A stretch of DNA of 37,618 bases from BTRF01 sp036986255 (GTDB lineage Bacteria > Patescibacteriota > WWE3 > 9FT-COMBO-53-11): positions 1 to 37,618 of the forward strand of contig BTRF01000002.1 in NCBI GenBank assembly GCA_036986255.1, read 5' to 3'. Shown here piece by piece: positions 29,560 through 36,641 of the stretch. The notes beneath the pieces were generated by a model that saw only the letters and a program-made list of their open reading frames with translations, was not told where the DNA came from and did no database searches. Each line of letters begins with the position of its first letter. Positions within the stretch are counted from its first letter, which is position 1. The position numbers and the translations under genes are program-made.

Positions 29560-30483
29560 GTGTCCAGGCGATTATTCCTTCTTCTCCTTATACTTCTTGC
29601 GGTTGTCCTTGGTGCGGCTCTCGTTCTAAGGCTGCAGATCTCCACTTTCTTTAGCGGTTCCTCCAGCGATACCTCCAGCGTCAAGGAAGAGAGCGGGGAG
29701 GAAGCCCCCAAGGAGTTCTCATGCACGGGGGAGGTTTACACCAACCTTCGCCAAGGGTATCAGGTCTGTTATCCCTCCGGTTGGAATACGCGGGAATTTG
29801 GGTATTCTCAGATGAGCGTCGGCTTTGACCCCTTTCCTATTCCCGAGGTGGGCGAGTACGGAGGGATGTTTACGATCTCCGTTTCGCGCAAAAGCAGTGC
29901 CGCCCTTTTATCCGATTACTTAAAGGGATTGGAAGAGCCGGCTACCTCTACGGTGGAGGTGGGCGGGATTACGGGGATAAAGGTAAGCGGGACTTTTCCC
30001 TCCGATCAGATCTTCTTCGCGGACTACTTTCAGATCGTTACCGTCGTGGAAACTTTTGATCGCACCTATACGCTTCAGCTTCTCTCTGCTCCGGATGACT
30101 ACGAAACAAATGTCCTCCGCTATGAAGAGTTTGTGGGGAGCTTCCGCTTTTTGGAAGATGCTTCTCCTGCTCCTTGGGGAAAGAGTATTTATTTGACGAC
30201 CCCTTGGCCCAACGACGAGGTGGGAGGCACTTTCCGCGTGGCCGGTTCGGCCCAGGGTGCCTTTGAAAGCACTGTCGTCGTACGGCTTAAAAACGCTAAA
30301 GATGCTGTTATTTTTGAGCAGTCCGTCGTTTATAACGCCCCTGATGTGGGGGAGCGGGGTTACTTCGATGTTGAAGTGAATTACTCAACCTCTACCGCTT
30401 CGGGCGTTTTAGAGGTGTTCTACACCTCACCCAAAGATGGTGCGGTGGTCGATCTGGTTTCGGTTCCTCTAAGATTTAAATGA
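29560..30483 (+). CDS. Membrane-anchored protein with Gmad2-like domain
   Basis: 307 residues from GTG 29560; the frame is also open from ATG 29497, which would add a polar tail before the anchor. A transmembrane anchor (about 5-26) is followed by a Ser/Glu linker, then a PsbP-like domain (about 55-205; YTNLRQGYQVCYPSGW, where C53 and C67 may pair) and a C-terminal Ig-like Gmad2-type domain (about 210-305; IYLTTPWPNDEVGGTFRVAGSA, VVVRLKNAKDAVIFEQSVVYN). Gmad2 was described in spore-germination-linked proteins but occurs widely in envelopes. First of three overlapping or adjacent genes that all have N-terminal anchors, likely an envelope operon. Confidence 0.8.
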   Translation: MSRRLFLLLLILLAVVLGAALVLRLQISTFFSGSSSDTSSVKEESGEEAPKEFSCTGEVYTNLRQGYQVCYPSGWNTREFGYSQMSVGFDPFPIPEVGEYGGMFTISVSRKSSAALLSDYLKGLEEPATSTVEVGGITGIKVSGTFPSDQIFFADYFQIVTVVETFDRTYTLQLLSAPDDYETNVLRYEEFVGSFRFLEDASPAPWGKSIYLTTPWPNDEVGGTFRVAGSAQGAFESTVVVRLKNAKDAVIFEQSVVYNAPDVGERGYFDVEVNYSTSTASGVLEVFYTSPKDGAVVDLVSVPLRFK

Positions 30484-31181
30484 TAGGTAAAAAGATTTTG
30501 CCGGGGAAGAATCCGTCGGAAAAGAAGAGTTCCAAACGAACCTGTCTAACCCTCTTCTTCGGGTTTCTTTTGGGTTTGCTCATCATTATCCTCCTCCTCG
30601 CCGCCGGGGTGGTGGCGGCTCTCTCGGCCACGGGGATTGTGGAAGTTCCGATCCTCTCCAATCTGTTTAAGCCTCCGGAGGTGACGGAGGATTTCTCTTT
30701 CGAAGAGGTCAATTCCCAATCGCTGGAGAAAAAGATCTCTAAGTTGGAGGGAGCCAAAGGGAAGGTCGACGTTACTTTTACTGACGATGAGGTCAACACA
30801 ATGCTCTCCTCCTTCTCTTCCTCCTCCTCTTCTGAGGGACCTCCCTTGCAAGATGTCCGGATTAAGTTTGAGAAAGGGAAGATTAAGTTGACCGGAAAAA
30901 TCCCCCCCGCCGGATCCCCGGTTTATTTCGTGGGTTCTCTCAGCATTAAGAATGGTGCTTTAGACATTGGGGTGGAAACGCTGAAGATGGGAGCGCTCCC
31001 GATCCCTGGGGCGGTGGCGGAGAAGCTCCTCGAGACGGCTCTGAGCGAACTTGGGTTTTCTTCGGACCAGATCCCGATTGAGGAGCTCAATCTTCTGGAT
31101 GGGAAGATTGAGATTAAAGGTTTTGACCCGTCCAGTTTTGGATCATTGGGTGGCGAGAGCGGTGGCGAGAAGGAGAGATGA
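30480..31181 (+). CDS. Membrane-anchored extracytoplasmic protein (YpmS/DUF2140-like)
   Basis: 233 residues; its ATG overlaps the TGA of the preceding gene (ATGA), so the two are translated together. A basic cytoplasmic N-terminus and a long hydrophobic helix (about 21-52) are followed by an acidic linker and a beta-rich domain. The run VDVTFTDDEVNTMLSSF then DVRIKFEKGKIKLTGKI is typical of YpmS/DUF2140- or DUF2993-like lipid-interacting folds. This is a fold-level resemblance only. The C-terminus is Ser/Gly/Glu-rich. Function unknown; an envelope role together with its neighbours is likely. Confidence 0.7.
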   Translation: MIGKKILPGKNPSEKKSSKRTCLTLFFGFLLGLLIIILLLAAGVVAALSATGIVEVPILSNLFKPPEVTEDFSFEEVNSQSLEKKISKLEGAKGKVDVTFTDDEVNTMLSSFSSSSSSEGPPLQDVRIKFEKGKIKLTGKIPPAGSPVYFVGSLSIKNGALDIGVETLKMGALPIPGAVAEKLLETALSELGFSSDQIPIEELNLLDGKIEIKGFDPSSFGSLGGESGGEKER

Positions 31182-31193
31182 GGAAGAGTTCTC

Positions 31194-32249
31194 ATGGTAA
31201 AGGTATTTAAAGTAATCGCCGCCGTCTTGATTCTCGCCGCGCTGGCCGTCCTGTTGGGCGCCCTGGTTGGGAATCGCGGGCCGTCTTCCTCCCAGCAGTC
31301 TCCAACCCAAAAGGATTGGACGAAGAAGTACGGAGTCTTCTCCATTAAGCCGGACGGCTCCGATTTAAAACTCATCTACCAGAGCGACAGCCAGCTCAAC
31401 CACCTTCACGTCTCTCCGGATAGCACGAAGATTCTTTTCAGCGAATTTACTAATGACCTCAACGGCGACGGGACGGCCAACGAGGCGGACCTGTTTTCCG
31501 CCGAAGTGGGAGTGATGAATATAGATGGAACGGGACGCAAACTCCTCACTGGTCCGGACGGAAATATTGATGCCGTGCCCGTCTGGTCGCCGGATGGTAC
31601 CAAAATTCTCTTTGCCTCCAGCCGCGGCACTCCCGCCGGAAAGTTGAACCTCGACCTTTATATTATGAATTCGGCCGGCAAGAGCGTTCGGAAGCTTACG
31701 GCCACCCCCGAAGTGATCGAGGCCGACCCCCATTGGATCGGCAAGAAGATTGCCTTTGCCCGGCTTGTTTTGGGCGAAAATCAGCAGGCGATTTGGATGA
31801 TGGATAGCGACGGCCGCGACGCCAAGCAAGTTACTTTCCCGAGTTTTCCCAACCGGAGCAAAGCCCCCTTCGGCTTTGGCGACTTTGATCCGAAGATCTC
31901 GCCGGACGGGAAGAAGATAGCTTCCTACCGCCATCTGGATGATAATCTTAAGGTGGCCGGCCTGCTGATCGGGAACTATGATCTCTTTATCATTAATACG
32001 GATGGTACGGAAAGGAAGGTGCTCACTAACACTCCCAGCATTGCCGAGATTATGCCCACCTGGTCGCCGGACGGGAAGAAGCTGGCCTTTTGGGTATTGT
32101 GGAAGAAGGGAATGGGGCTGCGGATTATCAATGCAGATGGGACCGGCGAGCGGGAGGTTCAAATTGATTTGGGCCAGGACGTGGGAGCCGAAATGCCCAG
32201 CTGGTTTCCGGATGGTCAGCGTTTAATCTTTTCCGCTCAAAAGTTTTAA
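31194..32249 (+). CDS. Membrane-anchored TolB-like beta-propeller protein
   Basis: 351 residues from ATG 31194, with a GAGGAAG Shine-Dalgarno. N-terminal anchor (about 5-24), then a beta-propeller of PD40/TolB-type repeats from about 45 to the end: (V/T)WSPDGTKILFAS, ISPDGKKIASY, TWSPDGKKLAFW and SWFPDGQRLIFS, each preceded by D-x-DG-(T/R) hairpins. Such propellers bind proteins or glycans outside the membrane; TolB itself belongs to the Tol-Pal system, but no tol genes are here. Third gene of the anchored-protein operon (12-bp gap). A terminator-like hairpin follows. Confidence 0.88.
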   Translation: MVKVFKVIAAVLILAALAVLLGALVGNRGPSSSQQSPTQKDWTKKYGVFSIKPDGSDLKLIYQSDSQLNHLHVSPDSTKILFSEFTNDLNGDGTANEADLFSAEVGVMNIDGTGRKLLTGPDGNIDAVPVWSPDGTKILFASSRGTPAGKLNLDLYIMNSAGKSVRKLTATPEVIEADPHWIGKKIAFARLVLGENQQAIWMMDSDGRDAKQVTFPSFPNRSKAPFGFGDFDPKISPDGKKIASYRHLDDNLKVAGLLIGNYDLFIINTDGTERKVLTNTPSIAEIMPTWSPDGKKLAFWVLWKKGMGLRIINADGTGEREVQIDLGQDVGAEMPSWFPDGQRLIFSAQKF

Positions 32250-32258
32250 CCTCCTCAG

Positions 32259-32276
32259 CCCTGCTTTGCAGGGTTT
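32259..32276 (+). terminator. Short terminator-like hairpin after the TolB-like gene
   Basis: CCCTGC-TTT-GCAGGG followed by TTT only; weak T-run. Confidence 0.55.
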
Positions 32277-32317
32277 CGTGTCCGCTCTTGTCTCCTCCTC
32301 GCTTACGCTCGAAAGAG

Positions 32318-32345
32318 CAAATAGGCGCCTTCAGGTGCCTATTTG
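32318..32345. terminator. Strong hairpin, possible terminator on either strand
   Basis: Twelve-bp stem CAAATAGGCGCC/GGTGCCTATTTG with one G-T pair and a TTCA loop. T-rich flanks are short on both sides. Confidence 0.55.
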
Positions 32346-32382
32346 ACATTCAGGGTGGGCTTCCTGTACATTGTGGATGGCT

Positions 32383-32402
32383 GCCCTCCAGAGGGCGTTT
32401 TT
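32383..32402 (+). terminator. Terminator-like hairpin before the tandem repeats
   Basis: GCCCTC/GAGGGC with only two bases between the arms (so a shorter effective stem), followed by GTTTTT. Confidence 0.55.
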
Positions 32403-32404
32403 CG

Positions 32405-32543
32405 TTGGACGGCCCGATGAGATCGGACCTAGCAACTTCACTGGCGTTCATTTGGACGGCCCGATGAGATCGTACCTAGCAACTTCACTGGCGTTCATTG
32501 GACGGCCCGATGAGATCGTACCTAGCAACTTCACTGGCGTTCA
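32405..32543. repeat. Three tandem copies of a 46-47 bp repeat
   Basis: Copies at 32405-32451, 32452-32497 and 32498-32543 begin TTGGACGGCCCGATGAGATC and end CACTGGCGTTCA. They differ by a G/T change after GATC and one extra T at the end of copy 1. They abut directly, without spacers. The 414-bp gap 32250-32663 holds no gene apart from these repeats, hairpins and a short-repeat run. Confidence 0.93.
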
Positions 32544-32555
32544 GTTGTAGTACCG

Positions 32556-32663
32556 AGAGGAGGTGAAAAACACAAGAAAGCTAACAGCTTACGGCTAACG
32601 GCTAACAGCTCGGGACATAATCTTGCTGTTCGCTGAATGCTGTTCGCTGAATGCTGTTCACAC
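32556..32663 (+). repeat. Orphan Shine-Dalgarno followed by short repeats
   Basis: AGAGGAGGTGA (32556-32565) is a strong Shine-Dalgarno with no start codon at the right distance. It is followed by GCTAACAGC/GGCTAAC units (about 32580-32610) and then two full 14-bp tandem copies of TGCTGTTCGCTGAA plus a partial one (about 32624-32660). The next start codon is ATG 32664. Confidence 0.75.
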
Positions 32664-32867
32664 ATGGCTTACACTCAAGTTTCAAAAAAGAGCGGTCGTA
32701 CTTATTATTTGCACTCAAAGGACGTTACTCTCAAAAACACTGGTAAAGTGCAAACTATTTACTACTTTGCTCCTGACATTCGCGCAGAAGCAATTGATGC
32801 AGTCCCCGACGGCTACAAGGTCGACGAGAATCCTCGCACCGGCCTTCCGTATCTTAGGAAGGGATGA
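32664..32867 (+). CDS. Small conserved-looking hypothetical protein
   Basis: 67 residues from ATG 32664: MAYTQVSKKSGRTYYLHSKD then a strand-rich middle (VQTIYYFAPDI) and a Pro/Arg-rich end. The frame is open further upstream (to 32637 and 32623), but only through the 14-bp tandem repeat, so the shorter start is preferred. No membrane segment. The small, basic, Tyr-rich strand pattern is one I associate with short hypothetical proteins of Patescibacteria, but I cannot name a family. The Shine-Dalgarno that would suit it lies 98 bp upstream, cut off by repeats; CATAAT at 32616-32621 may be its -10. Confidence 0.6.
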   Translation: MAYTQVSKKSGRTYYLHSKDVTLKNTGKVQTIYYFAPDIRAEAIDAVPDGYKVDENPRTGLPYLRKG

Positions 32868-32896
32868 TCCTTTCCCTAAGTTTTTGGGAATGAGGC

Positions 32897-32958
32897 GGGC
32901 TGCCCTGCCGAATAGTGAAGTTGTTTGCTGAGAGCTTCAATGTCCGGCAGGGTAGCCC
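32897..32958. other. Long 14-bp hairpin between genes
   Basis: GGGCTGCCCTGCCG (32897-32910) pairs with CGGCAGGGTAGCCC (32945-32958) with one G-T pair and a 34-nt loop that can fold further (GAAG with CTTC). It lies just upstream of the next promoter's -35, so it is a terminator for the small gene, a boundary element or a mobile-element remnant. Confidence 0.75.
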
Positions 32959-32964
32959 CCTTAG

Positions 32965-32993
32965 TTGATTTCTTCCCTTTTGGTGGTTAAACT
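32965..32993 (+). promoter_or_regulatory. Promoter of the sugar nucleotidyltransferase gene
   Basis: -35 TTGATT (32965-32970), 17 bp, -10 TAAACT (32988-32993). Leader about 33 nt with Shine-Dalgarno AAAGGAGAG. Confidence 0.68.
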
Positions 32994-33032
32994 AATCCAA
33001 ACCTGACTTTTACAAAGGAAAGGAGAGTATTC

Positions 33033-33845
33033 GTGATCAAGAAGGCCGTTTTCCTTGCGGGCGGAGTAGGAAGCCGTTTCCAGCCCCTGTCTCGCTTTAT
33101 TCCCAAGGAGCTGGTTCTCCTTTGTAGAACCCCGTTGATTGGGTATTTGCTTGAAGAGATCTACCGAGCCGGGGTTTTGGAAGTCGTACTGATATCTTCC
33201 CCCGGCAAAGAAGCACTTGATCGGTACTTTACCTATAGGGCCGGAGAGCTTCGTCTCACGCCTGCCATCGTCTACCAGGATAAACCGTTGGGAACGGCGG
33301 ACGCTATCTGGAGGGTGCGGGAGATTGTAGGGGAGGAGCAGTTCTTTCTCTATTATTCCGCCGATCTTTTCCTGCCTAAAGTTGCAAAAAGGGAAATAAT
33401 TGGCCTTTGGCGCTCCCAACAGCTTTTAGCTGCTTACTTGGAGACGGCCAGCCCCGTCTTGTCGCTTAGGTCGGTTCCCATTTCAGACGTCTCTCGTTTT
33501 GGGATCGTTGCGATTGACCGATTTGTCAGGGAGGGGGAGCTAGCCCTGCTTTCCGGGATTGTGGAGAAGCCGGATTCTGCTAAAGCCCCGTCGCTTCTTG
33601 CAAGCATAGGCGGCATGATCTTGGACAAGGACGTCTTTTGGGCGATAAACGAGGTTCTCAAATCCCGATCCAAGGGAAGCGAAGCCTACCTGTCCAATGC
33701 TTTAAACCTCCTCTTGCAGGAAGGTAAGAGCATATATGGGCAAATCCTTCTTGACGGAGAGTGGGTTGATGTTGGAACCCTTACCTCCTACCCTACGGCG
33801 TTTGAGCGCGTGGTTGCTTGGGAACTTGAGCGCATGTTCGTATAA
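33033..33845 (+). CDS. GalU-like sugar-phosphate nucleotidyltransferase
   Basis: 270 residues from GTG 33033, with Shine-Dalgarno AAGGAAAGGAG. The nucleotide-binding start FLAGGVGSRFQPLSRFIPKELV follows the GalU/RmlA pattern (GG-x-G-(S/T)R-x(4)-P-K). QDKPLGTADAIW holds the uridine-binding GT-A loop, SADLF the metal Asp, FGIVAID and GIVEKPD are conserved family segments, and WVDVGTLTSYPTAFE ends the domain. The product is probably UDP-glucose or a related nucleotide sugar, the substrate for the UDP-sugar dehydrogenase at 28453. Family sure; exact sugar not. It ends with a stop codon that overlaps the -10 of the next gene. Confidence 0.85.
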   Translation: MIKKAVFLAGGVGSRFQPLSRFIPKELVLLCRTPLIGYLLEEIYRAGVLEVVLISSPGKEALDRYFTYRAGELRLTPAIVYQDKPLGTADAIWRVREIVGEEQFFLYYSADLFLPKVAKREIIGLWRSQQLLAAYLETASPVLSLRSVPISDVSRFGIVAIDRFVREGELALLSGIVEKPDSAKAPSLLASIGGMILDKDVFWAINEVLKSRSKGSEAYLSNALNLLLQEGKSIYGQILLDGEWVDVGTLTSYPTAFERVVAWELERMFV

Positions 33846-33846
33846 A
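33841..33846 (+). promoter_or_regulatory. -10 box over the upstream stop codon; predicted leaderless GTG start
   Basis: TATAAA (33841-33846) contains the TAA stop of the preceding gene; 7 nt later is the GTG start at 33854. Confidence 0.4.
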
Positions 33847-33853
33847 ATGGGGC

Positions 33854-34861
33854 GTGAGAAAAATCTTGCGCCTCTTTTTCGTTTTAGGACTGGTTTCCCT
33901 GCTTTTTAACTTTTCCTCTGGGGAGAATAAGCCGATTTCCAAAGTCTCCCTCGGGTTCAGCTTCAGCCCCGCTTATGCTCAATATCTGGGGTTGGATCCT
34001 CGGGGATCATTCTTGGAGATTTTGAGCCGCTTTAACTTTGAGAGCGTTCGGATTCCTGTTTATTGGGACCGCGTTTACAGGAATGGGAGCTACGATTTTT
34101 CCGAAGTTGATTTTTTGGTTAAGGAGGCCAAGAAGCAGGGTTTGGAGGTGGTCCTCTCCTTTGGCTACCGCAACTTCCGATGGCCGGAGTGCTACGCGCC
34201 GGATGAGGTTGCAGAGGAAAAAAGTTCCCGCTTCAGGGAGGAGCTCGAACTCTTTAACCGGGCGGTGCTGGACCATTTTGCCCCCACGAACTGGGTAGAT
34301 GCTTGGCAGGTGGAAAATGAGCCTTTTCTCATCCCTAACTCCCGCTGCCGCTTTTTAAATCCCCTGGCCCTACAAGAGACTATTGAGCAGATAAAATACT
34401 CAGATAATACGAACCGCCCGATTTTGCTTACCTTTGGCGGAGCCGGGGCGGCCGGACTGCCTTTGATCTGGCCGGCGATTAAGGATGCCGATATTATTGG
34501 AGTGAGCTTTTACCCCCGCATCCTTGATCCTCTATTTAGGCGCTACTATGTGGAGACCTACCGCTTGGGTCCCGTTCCCCCGAGGAAGATCAGTCGGGAG
34601 CGCCGGTTTGTAGAAGGGCAAGGGAAGGCGTTTTGGGTGGTTGAGTTTCAAGCTGAACCCTGGGCGGATGATCCTCGAACCATGTCGCCTGAAATCTTGC
34701 AAAGCAACTGGGAATTGCTCCTTTCATACGGCGGGGCGGAACGGGTTTATCTTTGGGGAGTGGAGTGGTGGCTTAAGGAGAAGCATGAAGGGAGGCCGGA
34801 TGTTTTCAGGGCCGCCCAGAAGCTTTTCAACTTGCCTTTTCCCCAGGCTGGTTTAGAATAG
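33854..34861 (+). CDS. Secreted clan GH-A-like glycoside hydrolase
   Basis: 335 residues from GTG 33854. N-terminal signal-like segment (about 5-20). TIM-barrel-like features: VRIPVYWDRVYRNGSYDFSE, acid/base E156 in WQVENEPF (151-158), the candidate nucleophiles E264/E268 in EFQAEPW, and VYLWGVEWW at the eighth strand. These motifs and the RWPECYAPD segment match those of the gene at 18546 (RWPECHIPD, WQVENEPY, SELQAEPW), so the two are paralogues, one anchored and one probably secreted. It sits inside a nucleotide-sugar gene set, suggesting a role in trimming or remodelling a surface glycan. Confidence 0.83.
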   Translation: MRKILRLFFVLGLVSLLFNFSSGENKPISKVSLGFSFSPAYAQYLGLDPRGSFLEILSRFNFESVRIPVYWDRVYRNGSYDFSEVDFLVKEAKKQGLEVVLSFGYRNFRWPECYAPDEVAEEKSSRFREELELFNRAVLDHFAPTNWVDAWQVENEPFLIPNSRCRFLNPLALQETIEQIKYSDNTNRPILLTFGGAGAAGLPLIWPAIKDADIIGVSFYPRILDPLFRRYYVETYRLGPVPPRKISRERRFVEGQGKAFWVVEFQAEPWADDPRTMSPEILQSNWELLLSYGGAERVYLWGVEWWLKEKHEGRPDVFRAAQKLFNLPFPQAGLE

Positions 34862-34899
34862 GGCTTAATAGACAACTTTAGTTTGGAAAGGAGAAGAAG

Positions 34900-35577
34900 T
34901 TGGAGATCCTGTTTCCCCAAGCGTTTTTTAACGTGGCTCTTTTCGAATATCCCGAATTGTTCCCAGAGGATCCCGTTTGGGAGGCCATTCGGCGCCTGCC
35001 GGAGTTTGTTGAGCGCCTGTTTTCCAGCGCCGCAGTTCAAAGGGTTCCCTTTTGGCAATATGCCCTTTACGAAAGCCAGCGGATCCACATTGAGGGACGG
35101 GTTGCCGTTGGTGAGGGAACGGTTATTTATCCCGGGGCCTACCTTGGGGACGGGGTGGTAATCGGCCGCCACTGCATCATTGGTCAGAATGTCACCATCC
35201 GCGGACCGGTGATTATTTCCGACTCTTGTGTGGTGGGACCTTGCGGCGAGGTATCCCACTCCGTCTTTTTCCCTGAGGCGCGAGCCGCCCATAAGAACTT
35301 CGTAGGCCACTCGATCATCGGGTGCCGCGTCAACCTTGGAGCCGGGGCCGAAACCGCCAATTGGAAGCTGGATGGATCCGAGATTGGTCTTTGGGTCGAT
35401 CAAGAAAGGGTCCAGACAGGGTTGACTAAATTGGGGGCCGTCGTCGGCGACGGGGGGAGCGTAGGCGGAAACTCCGTCTTTAACCCAGGAGCTTTATTGG
35501 GCAAGGATTGCCGGATTGGCCCGCTGGTTTCCGTTCCCAACCGCTCTTTTCCGGACGGGACTGTGCTGAAAGGATAG
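34900..35577 (+). CDS. Left-handed beta-helix (hexapeptide repeat) protein
   Basis: 225 residues from TTG 34900, with Shine-Dalgarno AAAGGAG 34887-34893; no ATG or GTG is suitably placed. After a helical N-terminal part (1-60), hexapeptide-type turns run from about 65: VAVGEGTVIYPGAYLGDGVVIGRHCIIGQNVTIRGPVIIS. A break with FVGHSIIGCRVNLGAGAETAN follows, then more turns to the C-terminus. This matches the LbH half of bifunctional sugar-1-phosphate nucleotidyltransferase/acetyltransferases (GlmU-like, where the NLGAG loop sits). With the separate nucleotidyltransferase at 33033, the set looks like a split version of such an enzyme. Acyl donor and substrate unknown. Confidence 0.82.
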   Translation: MEILFPQAFFNVALFEYPELFPEDPVWEAIRRLPEFVERLFSSAAVQRVPFWQYALYESQRIHIEGRVAVGEGTVIYPGAYLGDGVVIGRHCIIGQNVTIRGPVIISDSCVVGPCGEVSHSVFFPEARAAHKNFVGHSIIGCRVNLGAGAETANWKLDGSEIGLWVDQERVQTGLTKLGAVVGDGGSVGGNSVFNPGALLGKDCRIGPLVSVPNRSFPDGTVLKG

Positions 35578-35583
35578 AACTAT

Positions 35584-35617
35584 ACCCGCTTTGGGTTTTG
35601 CCAGAGCGGGTTTTTCA
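35584..35617 (+). terminator. Intrinsic terminator after the beta-helix gene
   Basis: Stem ACCCGCT/AGCGGGT with TGG/CCA pairing inside the loop, then TTTTT. Confidence 0.88.
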
Positions 35618-35703
35618 TTTGGAGAGCCCGCCCGCCTGCGGGTTGGGGTAGAATGGTTTAACAAAAGGGCGCGACTAAGGAAGGAGACTAAGGAAGGAGG
35701 AAG

Positions 35704-36216
35704 ATGGTGCGTACATGGCTGCACCGAGGCGTATTGACCTTTTGGGTGGTTTTTTACTTCCTGGCTTTTCGGACCATGGCACCGATTTTGCTCATCCCCA
35801 TTTTGGGTATTTGGCGGAATGCTCTGATAACGTTTATCGCTATGGGAGTTTGGTCAACGGTCTTTTACCTGCTGCTCCTTAGGGAAACAGGGATTGAGCG
35901 GATAAGGGAGCGTTTGGTTAGTTTGAAGGGGAAAAGCAAAAAGAGCATCCGCGCGAGGATTCTGCGGCGGATTCCGGGAATTGACGAACCGACTCTGTTC
36001 TCACCCTTTTGGATAGTGGTGGCTTTCGTGCTGCTTGACACTGTCGGGGGGGTTTTGGTGATCCGTCTCGCTTATGTGGATAAGAAGATTAGCAAAGCCC
36101 TGCTTCTCATTTGGATAGGAAGCACCGTGGATGTGCTTTTTTGGCTGGTCCTTATCTACGGTTATCCTCTAATGGCCGTTCGCAGGATTGTTTTGAATAT
36201 TTTCGGAGGAGGTTAG
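35704..36216 (+). CDS. Hypothetical membrane protein (four helices)
   Basis: 170 residues from ATG 35704, with hydrophobic helices at about 10-33, 38-60, 100-122 and 133-155. A basic segment (62-92; RLVSLKGKSKKSIRARILRR) between helices 2 and 3 is probably cytoplasmic. I do not recognise the family. The leader carries two successive copies of GGAAGGAG (GACTAAGGAAGGAG, then again before the ATG), so the Shine-Dalgarno has been duplicated. TAGAAT at 35649-35654 may be the -10. A terminator follows the gene. Confidence 0.72.
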   Translation: MVRTWLHRGVLTFWVVFYFLAFRTMAPILLIPILGIWRNALITFIAMGVWSTVFYLLLLRETGIERIRERLVSLKGKSKKSIRARILRRIPGIDEPTLFSPFWIVVAFVLLDTVGGVLVIRLAYVDKKISKALLLIWIGSTVDVLFWLVLIYGYPLMAVRRIVLNIFGGG

Positions 36217-36223
36217 AGTCTTA

Positions 36224-36258
36224 AAGGGGTGGATCCACACGGCCATCCCTTCTTTTTG
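36224..36258 (+). terminator. Intrinsic terminator after the gene at 35704
   Basis: Stem AAGGGGTGG/CCATCCCTT (one G-T pair), about 10-nt loop, then TTCTTTTTG. Confidence 0.8.
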
Positions 36259-36287
36259 TTACTCTAAAGCTGAAAGGAGGTGAAAAT

Positions 36288-36497
36288 ATGGCTGCGCCTA
36301 ATCTACATCACAACCTTATTCAGCAGATCTCGGAGCTGATGGATTCCGTTTGGCGTTACGAGAAGTACTACAAAGAAGATGCCAGCTCCTGTTCGGACTG
36401 TCAGGCCCTTTGGGAGGAGCTTCAAAAGCGTCATAGTGAGGATATTGAGCACCTGAAATCCCATCTAGCCGTCCACCTTAAGGCGAAGGACTGGTAG
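36288..36497 (+). CDS. Small hypothetical protein
   Basis: 69 residues with a near-perfect Shine-Dalgarno (AAAGGAGGTGA) before ATG 36288. Helical and polar: residues 8-30 and 38-65 form amphipathic helices, with a C-x2-C (SCSDCQ, about 34-37) between them that could bind a metal or form a disulfide, and His/Lys at the C-terminus. Unknown family. The excellent ribosome-binding site argues that it is a real gene; its size and charge suggest a small regulator or structural protein. Confidence 0.65.
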   Translation: MAAPNLHHNLIQQISELMDSVWRYEKYYKEDASSCSDCQALWEELQKRHSEDIEHLKSHLAVHLKAKDW

Positions 36498-36641
36498 TTT
36501 GGAACAATAACGTTGGAAAAGCGCGCCCCGCGCTTTAAGGAAGGCGGTAAAGTTGCTTTCGAATCAGTAACGTCAGTAAAGCCAGTAATATCGGCGGTTC
36601 TTGTCGCGTCTTGGTTTTACTTAGTGTTACTGTAATTATTA

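Noticed and set aside
32405..32543. CRISPR array
   Set aside because: The three copies abut without unique spacers, and no cas gene is nearby.
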